A DNA stretch of 59,737 nucleotides, taken from Cochliopodium minus. Taxonomy: Eukaryota; Discosea; Himatismenida; Cochliopodiidae. The position numbers were made by a program, and so were the translations under genes. The number at the start of each line of letters is the position of its first letter. Positions within the stretch are counted from its first letter, which is position 1. The notes under the pieces are model-generated. The model was not told where the DNA came from. It saw only the letters and a list, made by a program, of their open reading frames with translations, and did not search any database. Shown here piece by piece: positions 9,207-19,819 of the stretch. The stretch spans positions 161,575 to 221,311 of the forward strand of contig JAMYWO010000009.1 in the NCBI GenBank assembly GCA_024220525.1. Reading direction: 5' to 3'.

Positions 9207-11187
9207 TTTGCTTTATGATATTTCTTTTCATCATAATATATTTGACCAAGTAGATGAAGAGAATTGATATTACCAAGAGACACAGAACTTTTTAAATAAA
9301 CTTTGGCCTGTTTGATGTCTTTAACAGAAGGCTCGCTCAAATAAATGAGTCCCAAAATGTGATAATGCAACTTTTTGTCACTTTTGGAAGAAAGTAAAAT
9401 GGAGATTGCTAAATTAAAAAATAATTGATAAAAAAATAAATTAAAAATTATTCAAAAAATTATTAAAAAAAAAATTAAAAAAATTATCAAATAAATAAAA
9501 ATAAAAATAAAAATAAAATAAAAAATAATTAATCAAAAAATTATTAAATAAAAAATAAAAAATAAAAAAAAAATGAAAATGAAAAAAATTAATCAAAAAA
9601 ATTTGATAAATAAAAAAAAATGAAAAAAAAAAAATTAAAAAATTGTCAAATAAATTAAAATAAAAATAAAAAAAATAGAAAATTAAAATTAAAATTTTTT
9701 TACCTCTGTTTACATCTTTTTCTACACCTTCTCCATATAAATAGAGAGTGGACAAAGAGGCCAAACATTGTTGTTGAGCCAAGTTGGATCCCATTTCTAT
9801 GAGCTCGTAGAACTTTTCAAAATTTGCATCCATACCCTCTCCTCTTCTGTACATGTTTGCTATTTAAATAAAAAATTTAAAAAATATCATTCAAAAAAAA
9901 AAAAATAATTAAAATTTAAAACAACAAAAAAAAAAAAAATTCAAAAATAAAGTGTTGAAAAATAAAATTGAATAAAATGGAAAAAAAAAATATTTAAAAA
10001 ATTGAAATAAAATTGAAAAATAAAATGATTAAAAAATAAATTTAAAGTCTAAAAAATAAAAAATAAATTAAATTAAAAGAAAAATAGAAAAAAATAGAAA
10101 TAACAAACAAAAAATAATAATTCAAAAATATTTTTACCTAAAGAAAATATGGAATCTAAATGACCTTTGTTCATAGCCAATTCATAGAGCTCTCTTGCTT
10201 TTTTGTAGTCTTGAGGATAACCACAACCTGTTTGATACATGTAAGCGAAATAGTGCAAGGCTTCTACTGTGTTCAATTTGAGGGATTCTTCCAGAAGTTG
10301 TTTTGCTTTTTCGTAATCTGTCTCCACTCCTCTTCCGAACAGATAGAATGTTGCAAGGTATGCTTTGGCTAGTCCGTCTCCTTTATTGGATGATTCTTCA
10401 AACAATTCTTTACAAACAGAATAGATTTAGAAGTGATTTGGGCGGAGAATTTTTCAAAAAAAAAAAAATTTTAAAAACATTCAAATTAATTATTATTTTA
10501 TTTTTATATTTTATTTTTTATTTAATTTGATTTTATAAAAAAGAAATTTCATAGAAAATAATCCATTATCAAAGATTGATGTTCAAGAAATCTTCCATAT
10601 TCAAAAAATTAATGATATCTTTAAAGGGATATTGGAATAATTGTTTTATTATTTTAACTTTCTAACTTGTGTTGACCAATCTTGATCAGATTATGACATC
10701 AACAATATATAAAGGATATTCACTTTTAATATGATTTACCTTTTGCTCTTTGATAATTTTGGATCACTCCATCTCCCTTTAAATATTTGATTGCTTCATT
10801 GTTCGTTTCATCTATCACTTCTTTCTTCGCCTCCTCTATCATTACCTCCCTCACATCTTGAGGAATGGAAAATGTGGCCACCAAAGTGGCCAATCCAATC
10901 CCAGCAGCAACATAAGCAAAGATCTTCTTGTAATTCCTTTTCTTAGGTGTATTATCCTCTTCTGAATTATTATCATTATCATTAGGTTCTTTTATATCAT
11001 CGAATTGTTTATCATTCTTGATATTTTCGCTATATTTTCTTATTTGAAGATTGATGTGTTGATCTGGAGTTGGGAAGATTATTTTGTTGTATATTGATTT
11101 CTTCTTATTATAATGAATCTTGTTATATAGTTTGTCAAGTCTATATTTGTGATTAATCTTCTTGAAAATATTAAAATTTTTTTTCAT
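9207..11187 (-). CDS. Sel1-like repeat protein, 5' part (exons 1-4)
   Basis: Sel1-like (SLR) helical-repeat protein, probably a membrane-anchored adaptor. Minus-strand exons: 11187-10740, 10407-10138, 9859-9704, 9408-9207. The first ~65 residues are Lys/Arg/Asn-rich and lack acidic residues, like a mitochondrial presequence. They are followed by an acidic linker and a transmembrane helix (IFAYVAAGIGLATLVATF, about residues 97-115). SLR units follow: AKAYLATFYLFGRGVETDY, ALHYFAYMYQTGCGYPQDY, LASLSTLYLYGEGVEKDV and YHILGLIYLSEPSVKDI. Reading through at 9207 would meet TAA at 9203-9205, but a GT donor there leaves phase 2, which exactly fits the two SLR-like exons at 59652-59498. With them the protein is 388 aa. 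It diverges from the ISWI gene across 127 bp. Confidence 0.87.
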
Positions 11188-11314
11188 TCTATTTTCACTC
11201 GACAAAAATTTTTTTTTATTTTGTTCAAGATGTAATTAAAATTAAAAAAAAATTAAGAAAGAAGGATAAACCAAATAAAACAGCTTAATACTTTGGATTT
11301 AAAACATCTTTTCA
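11188..11314. promoter_or_regulatory. Divergent intergenic region, Sel1 / ISWI
   Basis: Only 127 bp separate the two start codons, so the two genes must share or overlap promoter sequence. No specific site is recognised. Confidence 0.4.
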
Positions 11315-14300
11315 ATGGAAGAAAGTACAAATAATGTAAATAACGATAATCATTTTCAAATTTTTGCCGCCAAATTTTATTTACTCAATAAAATAACCAT
11401 TATTTTTAAAATAGGAGAATAATAACACCAATAATGACAATAAAGCTAACAAAATAAAAGAGAATGAAAGAATCAAGGAATTGAAAAAAAAAGAAAAGGA
11501 AAGACAAACTGAAATAAAGAAGAAACAAAGAGAAGCACTATCCAAATTCAGAGAAGAGCAAAATAAGGAAATACAGAAGGATTCTGAAGGAAATAAAGAC
11601 AACAGATTGAAATATCTCATCCAACAAAGCGAAATTTTTGCTCATTTTATGTCCAACAGCAAGCAAAAGGGATCTCCTATCAAAAAGACCCAAAACAAAA
11701 TTGAAGAGAAGGATTCTCCAAGAAGAAGCAAAATAAAGGAGAATGAGGAGGATAAAGAGATGTTGGAAAACGCAATAGAGGATAATCAAATAGGTGCTAT
11801 AGTTACTGGATCTCCATCATGTAAGAAAATATTAATTAAATTGAAAAATCAACCAGATATTGGAATATTTCTGTTCATAATTAATTTTATATTTCAAGAT
11901 CAAATTATAACCATTATTTTGCTTAATTTTCATTTCGATTTATCAATATAATTTATTATCACTTGCAAAGTCATCAAAAATGGTGAAATGAGATACTACC
12001 AAATTGATGGATTGAACTGGTTGATTAATTTGTATGATCATGGAATCAATGGGGTGCTAGCAGATGAAATGGTAAAGAAAAAAAAAACTTAAGAAAAACA
12101 AACAATTTTCAAAAACAATCTTTTTTTTTTAAGGGATTGGGAAAAACACTCCAAACAATCTCTTTGATAGGATACTTGAAACATGTAAGATACATCAATG
12201 GACCTCATTTGGTGATCGTGCCAAAATCCACCCTCACCAACTGGATGAACGAGTTCAAGAAGTGGCTTCCTTCAGTCAAAACATTAAAGTTCCACGGAAA
12301 CAAAGAAGAAAGAATAGAGCTAAAAAGCAAGTCATTGGTTGCGGGGGAGTTCGAAGTTTGTGTGACAACATACGAAATGATCATCATAGAAAAAAGTGCA
12401 TTCAAAAAGTTTAATTGGAGATACATGGTCATCGATGAAGCTCATCGTATCAAGAACGAGAATTCAAAGTTGTCCGAGATTGTGCGTGATGTAAAGTCGA
12501 ACAATCGTTTGTTGTTGACAGGTACACCTTTGCAAAACAACTTACACGAGCTTTGGGCTTTGTTGAACTTTTTGCTTCCTGACGTCTTTTCATCTTCTGA
12601 AGATTTTGACTCTTGGTTCGATGTGAACAAGTCCAAAGAGACAGTAGAAAAACTACACATGATTTTGAAGCCTTTCTTGTTGCGTAGACTCAAAAACGAT
12701 GTCGAGATGGAGTTGCTTCCAAAGAAGGAGATCAAGTTGTACGTCGGGTTGTCCAAAATGCAGAGAGAATGGTACAAGAACGTTTTGATGAAAGATGTTG
12801 ATGTTGTCATCAATGATGAGAACAAAGAGGGAGAGAAAAAAAAGACTGGAAACAAACTTAGACTCATGAACATTGCCATGCAGCTCAGAAAAGTCTGTAA
12901 CCACCCTTACTTATTCGAGGGAGCAGAAGAAGGTAAAGAAAAAAAAAATTGTCTTTACAATGCACTTTTATTTTCTAACAAAAATGCATCAATCTTCGAT
13001 TTATTTTTTAGGCCCACCATTCAAAGAAGGAGAACACATCGTCAAAAACTGTGGTAAAATGATCTTGCTCGACAAACTGCTCAAAAGAATGAAAGAAAAG
13101 GGATCTAGAGTCCTCGTCTTTTGCCAAATGACAAGACAGCTCGACATCATCGAAGACTTTCTCCATCTCCGCAAGTACAACTACTGCAGAATCGATGGGC
13201 AATGCAGTGGGGAAGACAGGGACACTGCCATCAGTGAGTTCAACAAGGAGGATTCCGAGAAGTTCGTTTTCTTGTTGTCCACTAGAGCTGGTGGTCTCGG
13301 TATCAACTTGGCCACTGCAGATATTGTCATTCTCTATGACAGTGATTGGTAAAAAAAAGAGTTTTAATTTTAACATCTTTTTTTATTTAATCTTCTTGTT
13401 TTCATCTTTTAGGAATCCTCAAGTTGATTTGCAAGCACAGGTAATAAAAATTTAAAAAAAAAAATCCTTTTTTATTTCCCATATTGTTTTATAATCAATC
13501 TATTTTTTAAACTTTTTAATTTTTTTTCAATCTTTCTTAATCACTGTTTTTTATATTTATTATAAATTTTTTTTTTAAAATTTATTTTTGAAACATTCAT
13601 TTTTAACATTCATGAATTTCTTTTTATACATTTCATTTTCTCTTCAACAAAAAAAGAAGACTTGTTTCATTTTTCTTATTTCTAATTTTTTGAAAAAAAA
13701 AAAAAAAAAAATAGGACAGAGCACACAGAATAGGGCAAAAGAAACAAGTGTTGATCTACAGATTCATCACAGAAGGGACGATCGAAGAGAAAATCATCGA
13801 GAAGGCCGAATCCAAACTCTACCTCGACGCCCTCGTCATCCAACAAGGGAGGTTCGTCGAAAAGCAAAAGGGCGTCAACAAAGAAGATCTCATGAAGATG
13901 ATCACCTTCGGAGCGGATCACATCTTCGAAAGCGGGAAAGACGTAGAAGACTTGAGTGAAAAAGACATCGATGAAATTTTGATGATTGGCGAGAAGAAGA
14001 CGGAGGAGATTTCTCAGAAGTACAAAACTAACAAAATGAACCTCGCCAATTTCTCTATGGGTGAGGGTGAGGGTACCAATTTTTATACTTATGGTGGCGT
14101 CGATTATTCTAAGAATGTTTTGAAGAATATCGTCAAGAAAAACAAAGAGGACTCCAAAAAAGAAATCGAAGAAGAGTAAACATGAAAATTATCTTTAATA
14201 AAAAAAAAACATTGATTTAATTTTTTAATCATTTTTTTTTTTAAAACTAATTTTTAATCTTTTTAATTTTTTCATTTTTTTTTTATTTTTTAATTTTTTT

Positions 14301-15863
14301 CATTATTTATTTTATTTCTTTTTGTATTCTTTTTTGATTTTTATATTTCAATTTCTTTTTGAATTTGAATTTTTAAATTTTTTTGAATGTTACTTATTTA
14401 TTTTTCGAAAAAATTTAATTTCGTTTCAATTTTTATCCATTTCTATTTTTATTGATTTATTTTTTAATTATTTTTAGAGAAAACAAGAATGAAATGAGAA
14501 AATTAAGAACTTTCCAATCAAAGAAATTTGGCGCCCTACCTCCAAACTTCCCCAAGGTCTACGACTTCCAATTCTACCCCAAAAAACTCTACACCTTGCT
14601 AGAAAAAGAAAAAAGTGCATGGACAGTAAGAAAAATAAAAATAAAAAATATATTCATTTATTTTTATAAAAAACAAAAAAATTTTTATATAAGTTTTTTT
14701 ATGTTTGATTTTAATTTAATATTTTTTTTTTCATTAAATTTTTTTTTAAAAAAAAGTTAAAAAGACCTCTTTTGATTGAGCAAGCTTGCGAAACTGAAAT
14801 TGCGGAGCGAAGATACAAGAGGGACAACTCTGAGGAAAACGAGAAAAAGTTGGAGTCCTTAAAGAAGAAATACAACAAGAAACTCAAGGAGGTAATTTAA
14901 AAAAAATAATAAAAATAAAAATAAATAAAATATAAAAACAAAATAAATATAAAAACAAAATAAATGAAATATAAAATAATATAAAATATAAAATAAAAAA
15001 TAATTTAAAAATAAAATATTTAAAAATAAAATATAGACGAAAGACCTCACCAAGGAAGAAAGGTTAGAAAAAAAAGAGCTTCTGAAGCAGGGATTCCCTA
15101 ATTGGAACACTAAGGACTTTCAGTTATTTATCAGGCTTTCTAGTACATATGGAAGGGATAACTTTAAGAAATTGATTGACAAAATGACTGGTAAAAAAAA
15201 AAAATAAAAAAAAAATTAATAAAAATTAAAAAAAAAATAAAAAAAAAATTTATAAAGGTAAAACTGAAAAAGAGTTTATGGATTACCACGCTACTTTTTG
15301 GAAAGAATATGGGAATTTGAAAGATTGGAAGAAACACATCACTACCATAGAGGATGGAGAGAACAAGAACAAAAGACACTTGGAGAGTTTGGATAGCTTG
15401 CACAAGTTTATCACTTCTGTCGATAACGTCAACAAACTCACTTATCCTGGTTCTCAAAAGAAAAGCACTTGGAATGATAAAGAAAACCTTTTTCTTGCTG
15501 TTTTAACCAATAAACATGGTTATGGTAAAATCATCCTGTTTAAATTTTAATTTTTTTAATTTTTTAAATTTTTTTTAAAAAGGAAATTGGGAACTTTTTC
15601 AAAAAATTATTATGGAAGAACCTCAGTTCAAATTTGATTGGTGGATTAGATCCAAAACCCCTTCGGATCTTCAAAAGAGAGTGGACGTAATCTTGAAAAC
15701 CATCCATTACTACATCGTCTCTGATGGAGAATTTGTTGAGAACGATGATGAAAACTCCGCCGACACAAGACCTACCACAACCACCACCAAGAAAACAAAC
15801 AACAAGAGAAAGAGCTCTACTTCTTCTAGTGACAGCAAGAAAAAGACCAAAACAAAAAAATGA
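11315..15863 (+). CDS. ISWI-type chromatin remodelling ATPase
   Basis: SNF2-family ATPase that slides nucleosomes. Twelve exons (11315-11335, 11415-11820, 11971-12071, 12134-12932, 13012-13348, 13413-13440, 13715-14175, 14478-14625, 14757-14891, 15037-15190, 15258-15524, 15583-15863) join in phase to give about 1045 aa, the usual ISWI length. The N-terminus is Asn/Lys-rich with the ISWI pattern ending [20 protein letters not shown]. Helicase motifs: GLGKTLQT (I), DEAHRIKN (II), LTGTPLQNN (III), then in the second lobe [12 protein letters not shown] (IV), [11 protein letters not shown] (V) and DRAHRIGQ (VI). The C-terminus has the HAND part ([18 protein letters not shown]), a SANT domain ([15 protein letters not shown]) and the SLIDE region (KNEEG-type spacing, here [15 protein letters not shown]), then a Thr/Ser/Lys tail. 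HAND-SANT-SLIDE distinguishes ISWI from SNF2, CHD and INO80. Exon 6 is 28 nt, encoding NPQVDLQAQ. All introns are GT-AG. Confidence 0.97.
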
Positions 15864-16073
15864 GAATCTTATCTTTCTCTAATCTTTTTTTCTTTTTATG
15901 AATATAATTAAAGAAAAGATTTCAAGTGATATTTAGAAAAAAAATATGAAATTTGATCTTTGAAACTCTTTTATATATATTTAATATCTCTTTGAGAATA
16001 AGGATGTATAAAGAGTGTTTTTTTATTTTTGTGTAATATTTTAATTATAATTCAATCTTCCAAAGATATTCTT

Positions 16074-16876
16074 TTAGTTTTCGAAATCGTATTCGGAATC
16101 TGGGAGTCTGTTGAGTTTAAATACTTGATAACATTCAAGACATACGAGGGGTCTTGCTTCAGAAACTACATGCCAAAGGAGTTCGTGAGGTTCATCGTGG
16201 CTTCCTATTATTTATGAAAAATTAACTTGACATTTTGAAAGGAAACAATAAAAGGAGATATATTGAATTCATATTGGATAGAATTAGAAATTTATGGTTT
16301 AAAGGATAATAAAAGTTCATATAAATAATATTCTTGTTATATATAATATTTTTTTATATATTTCAAAATATGCCACTATTATTCTCAATGATTAATATCA
16401 AAGTTTAATATTTTGAGAATAATAAAATATTGGAAGTGTATAAATATATATATTTTTTTGAAGTGATATTTTTTATAAATATTATAAATTTTAATTTTAT
16501 TTCTCTTACCACAGCATCCAACAATTCTTTCATCATTATATGAATTGATGAGTACTGGTTCATTAACAGTTCCAAAATGATCTCCAGTGAGATAATCAGG
16601 ACCCAAATTAAAAAGAGATTCTCCCTTTGCAGCTTTATCAAGTTCGTATCTTTCAATACCAATTGCGAATTCATGTCCTTCTGGCAATTGTTCTCCAATG
16701 AATTTTTCATAATTATTTTTGGAACCATCGTTGTAAGGATGGTGTTCATGGTGATCATGGTGATCTACAGAATGATCATGTTTGTGATTATCTCCATAAT
16801 TACGTAATTGCAATGCTCCTCTCAAGGTGGATTTAAAGATTTTGTTTGTAAAGGTTTTCTTGGATAATTTATACAT
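16074..16876 (-). CDS. Cytochrome c oxidase zinc-binding subunit (Cox5b / yeast Cox4 type)
   Basis: Nuclear-encoded subunit on the matrix side of respiratory complex IV. Exons 16876-16510 and 16204-16074 (phase 1) give about 165 aa. Residues 1-25 are basic and Ser/Thr-rich, like a mitochondrial presequence. The core has the family pattern ERYELDKAAKGE, then EPVLINSYNDERIVGCCGS. The second exon has VCLECYQVFKL. The zinc ligands in the yeast-type arrangement are visible: Cys in VGC, His eight residues on (DEPH), and the CLEC pair. The first of these is completed only across the splice, which supports the two-exon model. Unusually, the region after the presequence is a run rich in histidine (HDHSVDHHDHHEHH), absent from the familiar animal, plant and yeast proteins. 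It converges with ISWI (stop codons about 210 bp apart). Confidence 0.93.
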
Positions 16877-17376
16877 CCTTTTTGAAAGAAAAATAAATAT
16901 ACTCTTTTTTTTTTATAATAAAATTATTCAAAATTTTCTGTGTTAAAAAATATAAGAAAGATTTGTTGAATAAAAACATCAAATTGATTTCATATTCTGC
17001 TTATTCATCAAATATTATTCGAAAAAATTTATATAGTCAAAAAAAAAAATCTATGTTTCATATTTGATTCCAATTGCCTCTATTTCTAAAGATCTATGTA
17101 TGATAAAATCGTTTATTCAAATATTCCATCCCTTAATTAGATAAATATGAAATAGATTTGAAATCTAAAAAGAGAAATTCTGACAATATTTTCAAAGAAC
17201 ACATAAAAAATACTTCATACACCCATTATTCTTTATTCCAATTTATTTTGATTATCTAGTGTCGAACTGGGAAAAATTAAAGATTTTGATTGATAAATAA
17301 AAGAATATTCCAAAATCATTGATTGATAAAAACGCTCCTAAATTTATTCTTTAGAAATACTTTTTCATCTAAATTT
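16877..17376. other. Gene-free spacer
   Basis: About 500 bp of AT-rich DNA between the Cox5b start and the end of the F-box-pseudokinase gene. I see no convincing exon. It must contain the Cox5b promoter. Confidence 0.6.
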
Positions 17377-19644
17377 TTAAAAGATACAATTAAAATTAAA
17401 ATTAAATTTTTTTTTTTTTTTGAAAATTTTTACAGCTTCATTCATCAGCTCACATATCTTGATGGCAGATGGTCTCTTTTGAGGAGATTTGTCCCAACAC
17501 ATGATCATCAGATCACAAAGAAAGGTTTTGATGTGATCAGAAGAAGATACTTCCTCCCTCACTTTTTTTGGATCAGAAGGATAAATTCCTATTTTAAAAA
17601 CAAAAAAAAAAAATTAAAATTAAAATTAAAAATTTAAAAATTGAAATAAAACAAAAAATTTTTTTAACGAATTTTTACCTGTTGGTAATTTGAACCTTTC
17701 TCCATTTAATAAAGCTTCCAAATTATTTTTGTACTTTTGAGAGTTCAAAACTATGAACGGAAGCAAAGTTTTGGTGGACAAGTAGCTGAGGAGAGACAGA
17801 ATGATGACAGAAAAGGAAAAGATGTCACATTTTTCGTCATAGTCTTTTATTTGGAACTTTTGGTAAATTTTTTTGGTTTTTTTTTCTACTGTATCTTGTA
17901 TATGAAAGCAATGGACTTCTGGTGAAATGAAGTCTGTTTTCACGTATCTTTTTTTACAAATTAATTTAAAAGTAATTCCATTTTTATTTTATCATTGTTT
18001 TATTAATAATTTCAGGTATCCTATTTTCAATTTAAAAATTATTATATTTTATTTTATTTTAATTATTTCTAATTTATTATTTATTATTTATGATTTTATT
18101 ATTTTTTTATTATATTTTATTCATTTTTTTCATTTTTCATTTTTCATTTTTATATTTTATTATTTTTACGAAATGTTCAAAGTGTTTGAAACATTGATGA
18201 AATTTCTTTTTTTAACATCTCTTGGGATATCTATCATTTCAGAGAAACCACCTATTTTGACGACTCCTTTGTCAACAGATACCTTATTTTAAAAAATAAA
18301 AAAATAACGGAGAAAACTGAAAAATTCAAGTTACATAAATTTTGGTTGGAGTTAAATGTCTCATTACGCATATCTGAGAATGAAAGTTATTGTGTCTTTT
18401 TGAAAAATATACAAATAAAAAATTAATTAAAAAAATTAATAAAAAAATTAATCAAAAAATTGATAAAAAAATTAATAAAAAATTAATACAAAAATTAATA
18501 AAATATTAATAAAAAAATTAATAAATTAACAAAAAAATTTTAAATGTTTTAATCTTACAAAAAGTTTATTGCTTGGGCTACACTGTGAGTGATGTGGAAA
18601 CAAGTTTCTGGAGTGAGATAGGTTGGGTATTTCTCGTTTTTGAGGATTTGCAATACAGAAGTGTCCAACAGATCTGTAACGATTGAAACATTGTTGGTAG
18701 GAACCAATTTCGGGTCAAAGTTTTTAAGAGAAGAAATGTCCCATTCATCCTTTTCTATAAAAAAATCAAAATAAAATAAAATTAAATTAATAGAAAAAAA
18801 TTAAAAAAATCAAAAAAATAATTGATTTTCTACCTTCATTATTTTCTATCACATTATCTTTTTCTATTGTCACAACTTTTACTTCTTTTTGTGGGCAGTA
18901 CCCGAAAAGCCTCACTATATTTGGATGTATGAGTTTTTTGGCGATATCTATTTCATTTTGTATTTCTGATTCTTTTACTTCTCTAAAGTGTGATCCAAAT
19001 ACTTGTATGAAGGAATTGGTTAACAAATTTTTATTTTTTTTTATTTTTATAATTAAATTTTATTTATTTATTTACATTCTAAACTTTTTATTAATAATTT
19101 AAAATTTTTTATTTGTTTACTCCCTACTGCCACTTTGAAATTTAGGTTCTCATTAAATTTGAAATTTCCTCCAAAAAACTGTTTTTTAAAATCAATTTTA
19201 GTTCTAATTTAACAAAAAACTGAAATTGTTTTCATAATAAATTTTTTTATATTTTATATTATTTTTATATATATATTTTACAAGTTTATTTGGTCCTGCT
19301 CCCACAGAAAAATTTATACTCAATCTTGATCTATCGATGATTGGATTTTTGAGATTATCTTTGAACAATTGTTTCCAATCTCTGATATTCTGAGTGTTAT
19401 ATTTAGAAATAAAATTTATGCGTTAAGATAAAAAGGCATATTTGATTTATATTAAGATCACCTGTCTATCTATTGATTTATTTGTCATTCCAAAGATTCT
19501 ATGGAAGAGATTCTTCCACACTCGATCTTTTTTGGAGACAATGTTCCATTTCTTGTTGACCCGACTAGCTCTGATCAAGGAAGATAAATCTAGGAAGGTG
19601 AAGATGTAAACCCTACAATCAAACAACAATTCATCAAAATTCAT
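17377..19644 (-). CDS. F-box protein fused to a degenerate protein kinase domain
   Basis: Nine phase-consistent minus-strand exons (19644-19462, 19389-19282, 19178-19076, 19001-18834, 18754-18559, 18395-18335, 18282-18170, 17947-17679, 17588-17377) give 470 aa. Residues ~5-60 are an F-box (CRVYIFTFLDLSSLIRASR, then WNIVSKKDRVWKNLF). The rest has kinase layout: a glycine-loop remnant (FSVGAGPN), VAV at strand 3, helix C with EIDIAKKLIHPNIVRLFGYC, DLLD hinge region, SPEV in place of APE, subdomain IX KCDIFSFSVIILSLL and XI CWDKSPQKRP. Catalytic residues are gone: the VAIK lysine is not in place (VAVGS), HRD reads MRH with the later Asn as Lys (VMRHLTPTKIY), and DFG reads GGF. It should bind rather than phosphorylate, perhaps recruiting substrate to an SCF ligase (inference). 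The F-box and kinase could be two genes, but the junction at 19462/19389 is in phase and no second start is evident. Confidence 0.85.
18415..18540. repeat. (AAAAAATTAAT)-like repeat in pseudokinase intron
   Basis: Degenerate tandem units of roughly 11-12 bp built from AAAAAATTAAT fill most of the intron between exons 5 and 6. Low-complexity expansion; no coding potential. Confidence 0.7.
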
Positions 19645-19819
19645 TTTTTTTTATTTTTTTGAGAGAAGATAATGTAGTTTAATAGAAATAAATGAACAAG
19701 AAATAGATATATTTTGATAAAAGGAAAAGAAAAAAAATTGATAAAGAAATTATTTCACAGAATTATTTAAAAACACAAAAAGTTCTTTTTTTATTTCTAG
19801 AAATTAATTTTAATAAAAA

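Noticed and set aside
9025-9854. Long Phe/Tyr/Ile-rich frames reading through A/T repeats
   Set aside because: They are translations of introns and repeats of the Sel1 gene; the real exons have splice borders within them.
12442-13376. Long minus-strand frames opposite the ISWI helicase exons
   Set aside because: Antisense shadows of a conserved coding sequence, with no recognisable protein features.
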